Below are positions 19,053 through 27,148 of a stretch of DNA of 64,000 bases, in pieces; the first letter of the stretch is position 1, and each line of letters opens with the position of its first letter. The DNA comes from Ga0077527 sp964433345 (GTDB taxonomy: Bacteria; Pseudomonadota; Gammaproteobacteria; Burkholderiales; SG8-41): contig CAYSQJ010000002.1 of NCBI GenBank assembly GCA_964433345.1, forward strand, positions 186,001-250,000. The letters run 5' to 3'. Below the pieces are notes generated by a model. The model was not told the origin of the DNA. It did not search any database and saw only the letters and a program-made list of their open reading frames with translations. The position numbers and the translations under genes were made by a program.

Positions 19053-20438
19053 TCAGAAGGGTAGCGTGGCTCCGGGTTTGACTGCGAGCAGAACCTTGCG
19101 GAAATCTTCCTGGATCCGCTGCAGCGCGGCGTCATTTTCGGCCTCGAAGCGCAACACGATGATCGGCGTGGTGTTCGACGGGCGGGCGAGCCCGAAGCCG
19201 TCGGCGTATTCAACGCGCAGGCCGTCGATGGTGATGATTTCCCTTGCGGCAGGGAATTGCGCCGTCTTTTGCAGGGCCTCCATCAGCGTGTAGTTTTCGC
19301 CCTCTGCGAGTTTCCACTGCAGTTCCGGCGTGCTGATCGAGTCGGGCAGGGCTTCGAGCACGGCCGAGGGATTGTCGCTGCGGCTGAGAATCTCCAGCAA
19401 CCGGGCGCCGGCGTACATTCCGTCGTCAAATCCGTACCAGCGCTCTTTTAAGAAGATGTGGCCACTCATTTCACCCGCGAGCGGCGCGCCGCTTTCCCTG
19501 AGTTTCTGCTTGATGAAGGAGTGCCCGGTTTTCCACAGCAGGGGCTTGCCGCCGTGCCGGCGGATCCAGTCGAACAGGTGACGTGTGCACTTGACGTCGA
19601 ATATGACTTCGGCGCCAGGCACGCGCGACAGCACATCGGCCGCGAACAGCATCAGCTGGCGGTCGGGGTAGATAATTTTTCCGGATTTGGTGACCACGCC
19701 GAGGCGGTCGCCGTCGCCGTCGAATGCGAGGCCGATTTCGGCGTCTCCTGCCTTCAGCGCCGAGATCAGGTCTTCCAGGTTGTGCGGCTGTGAAGGATCG
19801 GGATGGTGATTGGGGAAAGTGCCGTCGACTTCGCAGAACAATTCCTCCACCTGGCATCCCAGGCGGCGATAAAGCTCAGGTGCGGTGGCGCCGGCGATAC
19901 CGTTGCCGCAGTCGACGGCGATGCGCATCGGTCGTGACAGTTTGACCGAGCTGACGATACGTTCGAGGTAAGCGGCGCGGATGTCGTGGCTGCGGCAACT
20001 TCCGCTGCCGGCAGCCAGTTCCTTGTTGATTATGCGCGTGCGCAGCGCCTGGATGGCCTCGCCCGACAGCGTGTCTCCGGCGAGCATCATCTTCAGCCCG
20101 TTGTACTGCGGCGGGTTGTGCGAGCCGGTGACCATGACTCCGGACAGCGTGCCCAGTTCATGGGCGGCGTAATAGAGCATCGGTGTTGCGACCTGGCCGA
20201 CATCGATGACATTGACTCCGCTGGATTGCAGGCCGCGCGCCAGAGCGGTGCTGAGTACAGGGCCCGACAGCCTGCCGTCGCGGCCGATCACCACGGTGTC
20301 GCGGCCGCGCGCCTGCGCTTCGCTGCCGACCGCACGGCCGATGGTTTCGACGCCGGCTTCAGTCAGCGTGTCGCCGACGATGCCGCGTATATCGTAGGCC
20401 TTGAATATGGAGGCTGGGGGTGTTGCCGAGGAGGTCAT
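19053..20438 (-). CDS. algC: Phosphomannomutase/phosphoglucomutase
   Basis: This is an alpha-D-phosphohexomutase of the PMM/PGM type, interconverting mannose- or glucose-1- and -6-phosphates for LPS and exopolysaccharide precursors. The 461-residue protein has IFKAYDIRGIVGDTLTE, the phosphoserine loop GVMVTGSHNPPQYNG (catalytic Ser near residue 104), the metal loop AFDGDGDRLGVV, the sugar loop GEMSGHIFLKERWYG, and the phosphate-binding C-terminal EYADGFGLARPSNTTP. It has the AlgC length and layout; the gene name is by family resemblance, and manB would also be used. It is transcribed alone or with the downstream prepilin gene. Confidence 0.93.
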   Translation of the reverse strand: MTSSATPPASIFKAYDIRGIVGDTLTEAGVETIGRAVGSEAQARGRDTVVIGRDGRLSGPVLSTALARGLQSSGVNVIDVGQVATPMLYYAAHELGTLSGVMVTGSHNPPQYNGLKMMLAGDTLSGEAIQALRTRIINKELAAGSGSCRSHDIRAAYLERIVSSVKLSRPMRIAVDCGNGIAGATAPELYRRLGCQVEELFCEVDGTFPNHHPDPSQPHNLEDLISALKAGDAEIGLAFDGDGDRLGVVTKSGKIIYPDRQLMLFAADVLSRVPGAEVIFDVKCTRHLFDWIRRHGGKPLLWKTGHSFIKQKLRESGAPLAGEMSGHIFLKERWYGFDDGMYAGARLLEILSRSDNPSAVLEALPDSISTPELQWKLAEGENYTLMEALQKTAQFPAAREIITIDGLRVEYADGFGLARPSNTTPIIVLRFEAENDAALQRIQEDFRKVLLAVKPGATLPF

Positions 20439-20476
20439 AAAAAAATGTCAATAAAAACAGATAGTTGCGTATTTTA

Positions 20477-21457
20477 TCATTCACGGCTGAAGAATTCGAG
20501 CACGCTGCGCGGCAACCACCCGAGGGTGCCGGACGCATTAGGGAAGCCGACGTGGCCGCCTTCTTCGGGGAACACCGCGCTGACCGCGGCCGCCAACTCC
20601 TGCGGCGCCGGAAGCGCTGCAGCCGGCAGGAAGGGATCATTGCGCGCGTTGAGCAGCAGCGTCGGTACGCTTATGCACGCAAGCCATGGCTTGCTGCTGG
20701 AACGGCTGTAGTAGTCATCGACGCCGCGGAAACCGTGAAGTGGCGCGGTGACCAGATCGTCGAACTCGCGCAGCGTGCGCGCCGCCCGCAGGCGCGCGGC
20801 GTCGAACAGTTCCGGATGTGCGCGCAGCTTGGCGAAGGACTTGCGTTTCATCGTGGCAAGAAAGTGCCTGGTGTAGGCGAGATTGAAGCCGCGCTCCAGT
20901 GCAGTGGCGGCGGCATGCAGGTCCACCGGTGCGGAAATGGCGGCGGCGCCTTGCAGGACATCGGCGGCGGCCAGGCCCTGTTCACCCAGCCATTTCAGCA
21001 GGGCGTTGCCGCCGAGCGAGACGCCGGCCGCGAACAGCGGGCCGGCATGCCGCTCGCGCAGGCGGCGCAGGATCCAATCGATCTCCGCGCTGTCGCCGGA
21101 GTGATAGGCCCGCGGCAGGCGGTTGAGTTCGCCGCTGCAACCGCGGAAATGCGCCACCACGCCACGCCAGCCGCGCTGCTGCACGGCATGCATCATTGCC
21201 CGCGCGTAGTGACTGTTCGAGCTGCCCTCAAGCCCGTGAAACAGTACCACCAGCGGCTGCCTGTTTCCCGCAATCCCCGGTTTCCGGTCCCGGGGCTCGC
21301 TCCAGTCGAGATCGATGAAATCGCCGTCGGGCGCATCCCAGCGCTCCCGGTGCCAGGCGACGGCGGGTACCGGCGCCAGCAGCGCCGGATACAGGGTCTG
21401 CAGGTTGCCGCCGGGCAGCCACCGGGGCGCACGGTATGCGGTAGGGGACTCGGGCAT
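20477..21457 (-). CDS. YheT-family alpha/beta hydrolase
   Basis: The 326-residue protein fits the YheT/EMB8 group of alpha/beta hydrolases. PRWLPGGNLQTLYPAL is at the N-terminus, PLVVLFHGLEGSSNSHYARA follows, VVAHFRGCSGELNR is in the middle, and the nucleophile elbow GVSLGGNALLKWLGEQG has serine near residue 146. The late NARNDPFLP and EEGGHVGF segments carry the acid and histidine. The physiological substrate of the family is not established. It is 38 bases upstream of the mutase gene on the same strand. Confidence 0.92.
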   Translation of the reverse strand: MPESPTAYRAPRWLPGGNLQTLYPALLAPVPAVAWHRERWDAPDGDFIDLDWSEPRDRKPGIAGNRQPLVVLFHGLEGSSNSHYARAMMHAVQQRGWRGVVAHFRGCSGELNRLPRAYHSGDSAEIDWILRRLRERHAGPLFAAGVSLGGNALLKWLGEQGLAAADVLQGAAAISAPVDLHAAATALERGFNLAYTRHFLATMKRKSFAKLRAHPELFDAARLRAARTLREFDDLVTAPLHGFRGVDDYYSRSSSKPWLACISVPTLLLNARNDPFLPAAALPAPQELAAAVSAVFPEEGGHVGFPNASGTLGWLPRSVLEFFSRE

Positions 21458-21550
21458 GTGCGGATGGTACGCGGTTTACGCAGGCTGTACCGGCATGCCA
21501 CAATCGCGGGGCTTCACCGGCAATTACAACCAGAACAGGGAGGACGAACC

Positions 21551-21892
21551 ATGAACGATTCTGTACAGGCCCCGAGCAATGACGACCGCAATCTGGCGAT
21601 GCTGGCGCACCTGCTGGGCATCGTATCCGGATTCATCGGTGCGCTGATCATCTGGCTGATCAAGAAGGACCAGTCGGCGTTCATCGACGAGCAGGGCAAG
21701 GAAGCGCTGAATTTCCAGATCACGATGCTGATCGCCTTCGTCGTGGCCGGCATCCTGATGGTGGTCCTGATCGGCGCCCTGCTGATGCCCCTGCTGCTGA
21801 TCGCCAACCTGGTGTTCTGCATTCTTGCCGCGCTGGCCGTGTCCAAGGGCGAGCATTATCGCTACCCATTCGCGATCCGCCTGCTGAAATAG
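21551..21892 (+). CDS. DUF4870-like membrane protein
   Basis: The 113-residue protein has three predicted membrane segments (AMLAHLLGIVSGFIGALIIW, ITMLIAFVVAGILMVVLIGA, and LIANLVFCILAALAV). It also has FIDEQGKEALNFQ and a C-terminal GEHYRYPFAIRLLK. This pattern (NLAMLAHL, then QGKEALNFQ, then YPF) is what I know from DUF4870/Tic20-like small membrane proteins. Function is unknown. The ATG at 21551 is preceded by GGGAGG. The gene ends just before a strong terminator shared with the opposing aldolase operon. Confidence 0.85.
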   Translation: MNDSVQAPSNDDRNLAMLAHLLGIVSGFIGALIIWLIKKDQSAFIDEQGKEALNFQITMLIAFVVAGILMVVLIGALLMPLLLIANLVFCILAALAVSKGEHYRYPFAIRLLK

Positions 21893-21906
21893 GCTTCGCA
21901 TCCCGT

Positions 21907-21935
21907 AAAAAAAGGGCCCCGCGGGGCCCTTTTTT
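21907..21935. terminator. Bidirectional Rho-independent terminator
   Basis: A7-GGGCCCC-GC-GGGGCCC-T6: a perfect 7-base-pair GC stem flanked by an A-tract and a T-tract, so it works in both directions. It separates the DUF4870-like gene on the plus strand from the class II aldolase gene on the minus strand. Confidence 0.95.
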
Positions 21936-21952
21936 CGTGATGATCCGGCCGT

Positions 21953-22729
21953 TCAGTCGCGGTACGAGGGATCCTTGCGGTCGAGCTTGCGCAGCAGCGC
22001 CGGCCATTCCAGCAGGCCAAAGCGGCGGCGCACGCCGGGCATCATCATGTTGTTGGTGTATTGGGTCACTTCTTGCGGCGGCAGCTGCAACTCGGTGTTG
22101 CAGGACAGCGCCATCACCTGCAGCTCGCAGGCACGCTCGAGGCGGAACATGTTGTTGAAGCACTCGGGGATGCTGGCGCCCACGGTCAGCAGGCCGTGGT
22201 TGCGCAACACCATCGCCTCGCGGTTGCCGAGGTTGGCCACCAGGCGTTCGCGTTCGTCAAGGCGCAGGGCGACGCCCTCGTAGTCGTGGTAGGCGATGTC
22301 GAGGAAACGCATCGAGGATTGCGCGATCGGCATGATCCCGCATTTCATTGCCGAAACCGCCATTCCGGGCAGCGTATGGGTGTGGATGATGCACTCTACA
22401 TCGTGGCGTGCCGCATGTACGGCACTGTGGATCACGAAACCGGCCTGGTTGACGCCGTACTCGGTGGCGTTGAACAGCACATTGCCCTCGAGGTCGACTT
22501 TCAGCATCGAGGAAGCGGTCATTTCCTCGTAGAGCATGCCGTAGGGGTTGATCAGGAATTCATTGTGGGTGCCCGGCACGCGCACCGAGATGTGGTTCGC
22601 CACCATCTCCACCATGCCGTATTCGGCCATCAGCCGGTAGCAGGCGGCGAGGTTGACTCGCGCTTCCCATTCTTCCTTGCTGACCTGTTCGCGGACGGGC
22701 TTGTTGATCTTGATTGCGGGTGCATTCAT
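21953..22729 (-). CDS. Class II aldolase/adducin family protein
   Basis: The 258-residue protein belongs to the zinc-dependent class II aldolase/adducin family, which includes L-fuculose-phosphate aldolase and related decarboxylases. It has the zinc-site pattern CIIHTHTLPGMAVSAM followed by the third histidine in LRNHGLLTVGASIPECF. NHISVRVPGTHNEFLINPYG carries the N-terminal substrate loop. It is the last gene of the ComA-like/flavoprotein/aldolase operon and ends just before a strong terminator. Substrate is unknown. The context argues for a carboxylic-acid pathway rather than sugar catabolism, but that is inference. Confidence 0.9.
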   Translation of the reverse strand: MNAPAIKINKPVREQVSKEEWEARVNLAACYRLMAEYGMVEMVANHISVRVPGTHNEFLINPYGMLYEEMTASSMLKVDLEGNVLFNATEYGVNQAGFVIHSAVHAARHDVECIIHTHTLPGMAVSAMKCGIMPIAQSSMRFLDIAYHDYEGVALRLDERERLVANLGNREAMVLRNHGLLTVGASIPECFNNMFRLERACELQVMALSCNTELQLPPQEVTQYTNNMMMPGVRRRFGLLEWPALLRKLDRKDPSYRD

Positions 22730-22818
22730 CGTTGTTCCTCCATGGGGTCTTGCGGAATTTTACGCCCGGTGTTCCCGGGCGCAAGTGAGTGTGGCCACAG
22801 TCTGGAACGGCGCCATCG

Positions 22819-24321
22819 TCACAGGGCCTTGGCATAGGTGCCGGCGCTGCCGCCGGCGAGCTTGCCGAAAACGGCGCCGGAGGTGAGGCCCGTGCCGCCG
22901 GGGTAGTTGTGATAGAACAGGCCGCCGACCATTTCCCCCGCGGCATAGAGCCCGGGAATCGGCTTGCCGGCGGTGTCCTCGACATTGGCATCGCCGTTGA
23001 CCTTGACGCCGCCGAAGGTGAAGGTCACGCCGCAGGTCACGGCATAGGCCTCGAACGGGGGCTGCTCGATGGTCAGCGCCCAGTTCGACTTGTTGACCTT
23101 CAGGCCCTCGGTGCGGCGGCCGTCCTTCACGGTCAGGTTGAACGGGATGTCGGTGCGCACCGCCTTGTTGTACGCCTTGATCTCGCGCAGGCAGGCTTCG
23201 GCGTTGACGCCTTCGAGCTTCTTCACGAGTTCCTCGAGGGAGTCGGCACGGACCTTGGTCACCTGCTTGATGCGGTATTCATCGCGCAGCAGCGGGATCG
23301 ACTGGGCGTCGAAGACCTGCCACGCGAACATTCCCGGCTGGTTCAGCACCACTGCGCCGTACTTGGCGTAGGTGTAGTTGCGGATGTCGGCGCCCTCGTC
23401 GACAAAACGCTCGCCGTTGGCGTTGATCATGATGCCTATCGGATAGCTGTGCTTCTGGAAGTTGTCACCGACGGCGAGGTCGCCGAAAGGTGGCGCGTTG
23501 AGGTCCCAGCCCACCGCGTGGCAGCCTGACCAGTGGCCGTAGGGCAGCGCGCCGGCCTCCATCGCCATGCGGATGCCGGCGCCGGTGTTGAAGCGCGTGC
23601 CGCGGACCTTGGCGAGGTCCCATCCGGCGCCAAGATAGCGCGTGCGCATCTCGGCATTCGACTCGAAGCCGCCGCAGGCGAGCACCACCGCCTTGCAGCG
23701 GATCTCGACGTTCCTGCCCTTGTGCCTGGCCTTCACGCCAATCACCTTGCCGTCTTCATCCTGGATCAGACCGGTGGCCGGTGTTTCGTAGAAAATGGTG
23801 ATGCCTTCGCGTTCGCAGGCCTTGTGCTCGTTTTCCACGAGACCGGGTCCGCCGCCCCAGGTTTCCGCGGCCAGACCGCCAAAGAACTTGAACTTGCCGT
23901 CGACCTTCATCGCCTGGCGGCCGAAGCTGGCCTGGAACTTCACGCCCTTCTTGCGCATCCAGGCCAGCGTCTCGAGGCTGCGCGAGACCAGGATCTCGCA
24001 GAGATCGGGGTCGGTGCGGTACTGGGTGATGCGGCCCATGTCGTCATAGAACTGTTCCGCGGTGTAGGTGCCGAAGTCGGCGCTGTCGATCTCTGCCTGG
24101 GTGAGGTCGGGTACCAGCTGCTTGAGGTCATCCACGCCGTTGAACAGCACGCGCATTGCGCCTGCGGTGTAGCGGCTGTTGCCGCCGCATTCCTCGATCG
24201 GCGCGGCTTCCAGCATGATGACTTTGCCGCCGGACTCGCGGGCGGCGAGGGCGGCGCAGGCGGCGGCATTGCCGGCGCCGACGACGATGACGTCGGGATT
24301 TCCGAAAATCGAATCGCTCAT
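22819..24321 (-). CDS. FAD-dependent dehydrogenase, fumarate reductase/TcuA-like
   Basis: The 500-residue flavoprotein has an N-terminal dinucleotide fold (DVIVVGAGNAAACAALAARE) and EECGGNSRYTAGAMR for FAD. The C-terminal FAD closure reads PGLYAAGEMVGGLFYHNYPG and then GGTGLTSGAVFGKLAGG. It is closest in style to tricarballylate dehydrogenase TcuA and fumarate reductase/succinate dehydrogenase flavoproteins. These oxidise or reduce a C-C bond next to a carboxylate. There is no signal peptide, so it is cytoplasmic. It lies 89 bases upstream of the aldolase and 47 bases downstream of the ComA-like gene. The electron partner is not in the cluster; tcuB is absent. Identity of the substrate is open. 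Confidence 0.88.
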   Translation of the reverse strand: MSDSIFGNPDVIVVGAGNAAACAALAARESGGKVIMLEAAPIEECGGNSRYTAGAMRVLFNGVDDLKQLVPDLTQAEIDSADFGTYTAEQFYDDMGRITQYRTDPDLCEILVSRSLETLAWMRKKGVKFQASFGRQAMKVDGKFKFFGGLAAETWGGGPGLVENEHKACEREGITIFYETPATGLIQDEDGKVIGVKARHKGRNVEIRCKAVVLACGGFESNAEMRTRYLGAGWDLAKVRGTRFNTGAGIRMAMEAGALPYGHWSGCHAVGWDLNAPPFGDLAVGDNFQKHSYPIGIMINANGERFVDEGADIRNYTYAKYGAVVLNQPGMFAWQVFDAQSIPLLRDEYRIKQVTKVRADSLEELVKKLEGVNAEACLREIKAYNKAVRTDIPFNLTVKDGRRTEGLKVNKSNWALTIEQPPFEAYAVTCGVTFTFGGVKVNGDANVEDTAGKPIPGLYAAGEMVGGLFYHNYPGGTGLTSGAVFGKLAGGSAGTYAKAL

Positions 24322-24368
24322 GGGGTCTCTGGTCTCTTGAAGTGTCGGTTGAAACGAAGGGCTGCGGG

Positions 24369-25193
24369 TCAGTGGTCGATGCCGGCGGGCCGGGAATCGT
24401 CGCCAGACAGCAGGGAATAATTCACCGCGCGACCGACGCCCTGGCGGAATCCCTCCAGGCGCAGCACCTGTCCGGGGGCGATGTTGGCGAGGTTAACGTC
24501 GCGGCCGAAATCGCGCAGCATCTGCACATGCTGCTGCGGGAAGCGGTAAGGGTCGGCCTCGATGACCACGTGGTCGAACCACTCCTGGGTGGACAGCGCC
24601 TTGATGCTCTGCGGCGAGTCCTTGGCGAGCAGATCCATTTCGCACTGTTCCACGGTAACGTGGTGGATGCCCTGCGCGGCGACTGCGCGCACGATGCCCT
24701 CGAGGTAGTCGAGGCTCAGCGGATCTTCGGGATTCTTGCGTCCGAATTCGTAGACGACCTTGATGCCGGCCTTCTGGAAGCGGTCGATCATCCGTGAACG
24801 TTCATCGTCACTGAGCGTCACGTAGTTTTCCGAGATTTCCAGCCCGGGAATGGCGAGGCGCTTTAGCAGCGCGATAAGGCCATCAAGCTCGTTGCGGTGC
24901 CAGGCATATTCAAACAGGATGCCGCCGGCGAAAGGCATCACTCCGGCGTCGAGGTAGAGCTTCGTCGTGCGCTTGACCGTTTCACCGGGTATCAGCAGCG
25001 CGTTCATGGCGTAGATCTTGGCGTAGTCGATGTAATCCGCTGCGACGTCGAGCAGGTCGGCAATGCCGCGCTCGCCGCCGGTCCAGCCGAAGGTGTCGGG
25101 ACCGAAGTCGATCATCGAGGTGATGCCGCGGCGGCGGGGTTTGGGGCTGCGCTGGGGCAGGGCGAGTTCTTTCACGGCATTGCGATCGGTCAT
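24369..25193 (-). CDS. Divergent phosphosulfolactate synthase (ComA)-like protein
   Basis: The 274-residue protein shows the ComA/HSA32 TIM-barrel pattern: KPRRRGITSMIDFG, DLLDVAADYIDYAK, VMPFAGGILFEYA, GLEISENYVTLSDDER, VVYEFGRK, and the C-terminal phosphate site DVNLANIAPGQVLRLEGFR. True ComA joins sulfite to phosphoenolpyruvate in coenzyme M synthesis. Compared with the archaeal enzyme as I remember it, DKGL is replaced by DFGP, GWGTS by YAMNA, and EVGKK by EFGRK. The fold and phosphate site are kept while two active-site motifs differ, so the reaction is probably different. It is the first gene of a three-gene operon with a flavoprotein and a class II aldolase. An unrelated TIM-barrel lyase remains possible. 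Confidence 0.78.
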   Translation of the reverse strand: MTDRNAVKELALPQRSPKPRRRGITSMIDFGPDTFGWTGGERGIADLLDVAADYIDYAKIYAMNALLIPGETVKRTTKLYLDAGVMPFAGGILFEYAWHRNELDGLIALLKRLAIPGLEISENYVTLSDDERSRMIDRFQKAGIKVVYEFGRKNPEDPLSLDYLEGIVRAVAAQGIHHVTVEQCEMDLLAKDSPQSIKALSTQEWFDHVVIEADPYRFPQQHVQMLRDFGRDVNLANIAPGQVLRLEGFRQGVGRAVNYSLLSGDDSRPAGIDH

Positions 25194-25269
25194 GGTCTGG
25201 ATGGTCTTCAGTCGTTGGTCGCGGCGAGGGCGCGGGCACGGCAGCCAAGCGGCCGCCGCTCGTTAACAA

Positions 25270-25394
25270 GGATGCCTGCCGGGCATCCACTCGGGATCTT
25301 ACGCGGGAACATCTCGCCGAGATGTCCACTAATCGGACTGGCGGAGTATAGCCGATGCCTTTTTGCCAATCAGCCGATAGTCCGCTCTGCGGAC
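25270..25394. repeat. Cluster of three perfect hairpins upstream of the ComA-like gene
   Basis: Within 125 bases lie GGATGCC-TGCCG-GGCATCC (25270-25288), ACATCTC-GCC-GAGATGT (25309-25325) and GTCCGC-TCT-GCGGAC (25380-25394). A longer-range pair, ATAGCCG with CGGCTAT, encloses the third. None has a U-tract on either strand, so they are not simple terminators. They occupy the 230-base gap between the SnoaL-like and ComA-like genes, in the leader of the downstream operon. The first stem's arms recur at 59719-59734. Confidence 0.7.
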
Positions 25395-25423
25395 AGAAAT
25401 TGCCGGCTATCGTCGTTAGCGCG

Positions 25424-25861
25424 CTAGTGCAGGGTCTTGGTGGCCGGTTCGGGGCTTGTGGCGGCGCGCACCGAAACCGGCGCCGCCGCGGCATGGTGTG
25501 CGACCATGCGCCAGCCGCGTTCGGTGCGCTGGTAGACATTGGTCGCTATCACCGGTTGCGGCGTGCGCGACTGGCCGGCGACAGTGATGTGTTCGTGGAC
25601 ACTGTGCACCGCGAGCATCATGGTGTGGATGTGCTGGCTGTCGAGCAGGTTGAAACGGAGGTCTTGACCGCCGGCAAATATCCCGCGCCAGGATTCGCGG
25701 ATGTTCTCGACTCCGCTGATGCGCGCGCCGCCGGGATGGATGCAGTAGATGTCGTCTTCGTCCGACCACACTTCCATCATCGCCTCCAGGTCGCGCCTGA
25801 CGAAGGCATCATAGAACGCCGCTTCGGCATCCTGAGGCGTCGCGAACAGCGTCTTTTTCAC
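25424..25861 (-). CDS. SnoaL/NTF2-like protein
   Basis: The 145-residue protein has the NTF2-like cone fold pattern. TPQDAEAAFYDAFVRRDLEA is followed by MMEVWSDEDDIYCIHPGGAR, then ISGVENIRESWRGIF, and a C-terminal sheet with TNVYQRTERGWRMVAHHAA. Such proteins are small enzymes, ligand binders or of unknown role (DUF4440/SnoaL groups). The start was set at the GTG at 25861 because AGGAG lies 8 bases upstream; the longer open frame runs into waaF and reads as low-complexity shadow. It follows waaF by 19 bases and may be the last gene of the ilvE-waaF transcript. Confidence 0.82.
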   Translation of the reverse strand: MKKTLFATPQDAEAAFYDAFVRRDLEAMMEVWSDEDDIYCIHPGGARISGVENIRESWRGIFAGGQDLRFNLLDSQHIHTMMLAVHSVHEHITVAGQSRTPQPVIATNVYQRTERGWRMVAHHAAAAPVSVRAATSPEPATKTLH

Positions 25862-25880
25862 GGCTTTGCTCCTGCGCGAG

Positions 25881-26894
25881 TCAGGCGGCGATTCTAGCAA
25901 AGTCGATTTCGTCGAAAACGCGGTCCGGGGAGATTTCCCTGAGGCAGCGCAGATGGCCCAGCGGGCACTCGCGTTCGAAACAGGGGCTGCAGTCGAGTCC
26001 CAGGGACAACACACGCGCATCCCTGCCCAGCGGTGGCGTGAAGCGGGGCGAACTGGATCCGTAAAGGGCGATCAGTGGACGGCCGACGGCAGCAGCCACA
26101 TGCATCAGACCGGAATCGTTGCTGACCACCAGTCGGCTCGCAGCGAGCAGATCGGCGGCCTCGGCGATGTCGGTCCGGCCGCAGAGATTGATGCAGGCGT
26201 CTTCCGATTGCTGCCGGATTGTTTCGGCGACCGGATGGTCTTTCGGAGAACCAACCAGCCAGACGGCGAGGCCGCGCGCGGCCAGCAATTTTGCCAGCGT
26301 GGCGAAATGCGCTTCCGGCCAGCGTTTTGCCGGACCGTATTCCGCGCCGGGGCAGAAGGCCACTGCCGGCCGTCGCGGGTCGAGGCCGAGCCGCGCGAGC
26401 AGTGCTTCCCGCGTGACGGCCGGGGAGTCGAGTTCGGGATGAGGCAGCGGGTCGGGTAGCGGGCTGCCGGCCGGCAGGCCGAGTGTCGCGAAGCGCTGGA
26501 CCATCTGCGGCAGCGCCTGCCCGTCGAGCCGGCGCAGGTCGTTGAGCAGGCCCCAGCGCGCTTCACCGCGAAATCCGCGACGCTGGGGGATGCCGGCGAA
26601 CCAGGGGATCAGCGCCGATTTCCACGAATTGGGCAGCACCACGGCAAGATCGTAATGTGCTGCCCGCAGCACAAGCCCGAGGCGGCGGCGTTCGGCAATC
26701 CGCAGTGCGCCGTGACCGAAGGGATTGTGGATGCCCTGCCGCACTTCGGGCATGCGCGCGAGCAGGGGCAGTGTCCACGGCGGCGCGAGGTAATCGATCT
26801 GCGCGCCGGAGTGCTGCAGCAGCAGCAGGCGCAGCAGCGGTTGCGAGAGTATGGTGTCGCCGACCCAGGACGGACCGACGACGAGAATGTTCAT
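25881..26894 (-). CDS. waaF: ADP-heptose:LPS heptosyltransferase II
   Basis: WaaF adds the second heptose to the LPS inner core at the cytoplasmic face of the inner membrane (GT9). The 337-residue protein has NILVVGPSWVGDTILSQPLL at the start, LAVVLPNSWKSALIPWFAGI, FCPGAEYGPAKRWPEAHFA, VSNDSGLMHVAAAVGRPLIA, and LYGSSSPRFTPPL, with a cysteine-rich C-terminus (DCSPCFERECPLGHLRCL) typical of heptosyltransferase II. The ATG at 26894 yields the canonical MNILVVGPSWVGD. It is downstream of ilvE and a zinc-finger gene on the same strand. Confidence 0.96.
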   Translation of the reverse strand: MNILVVGPSWVGDTILSQPLLRLLLLQHSGAQIDYLAPPWTLPLLARMPEVRQGIHNPFGHGALRIAERRRLGLVLRAAHYDLAVVLPNSWKSALIPWFAGIPQRRGFRGEARWGLLNDLRRLDGQALPQMVQRFATLGLPAGSPLPDPLPHPELDSPAVTREALLARLGLDPRRPAVAFCPGAEYGPAKRWPEAHFATLAKLLAARGLAVWLVGSPKDHPVAETIRQQSEDACINLCGRTDIAEAADLLAASRLVVSNDSGLMHVAAAVGRPLIALYGSSSPRFTPPLGRDARVLSLGLDCSPCFERECPLGHLRCLREISPDRVFDEIDFARIAA

Positions 26895-26937
26895 TGCCGG
26901 CGGCTGCCCTGCAGGCTTGACGGCAGCCAGCCCGGGT

Positions 26938-27141
26938 TCAGTGGTGGCCGGCCACCGCGCCACCCTTCAGGGTGTAGCGGGTGCCGCAGTAGGGGCAGAG
27001 CGCCTCGCCGGTTTTTTCCACCGGCAGGAAAACGCGGGGATGCGCATTCCACAGCAGCATCGCCGGCGTCGGACAGTGCAGCGGCAGGTCGGCGGCAGTG
27101 ACTTCGATCAGGCGTGATTTGTTCTCGGCGGGCTGTGTCAT
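26938..27141 (-). CDS. Zinc-finger (CHCC-type) protein
   Basis: The 67-residue protein carries HCPTPAMLLWNAHPRVFLPV and ALCPYCGTRYTLKGG, giving the C-x8-H-x(n)-C-x2-C ligand set of the CHCC zinc-finger family related to mitochondrial NDUFS6. In betaproteobacteria this small gene usually sits between ilvE and waaF, exactly as here. The ATG at 27141 lies 7 bases after the ilvE stop. Function in bacteria is not established. Confidence 0.88.
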   Translation of the reverse strand: MTQPAENKSRLIEVTAADLPLHCPTPAMLLWNAHPRVFLPVEKTGEALCPYCGTRYTLKGGAVAGHH

Positions 27142-27148
27142 GGCGGCG

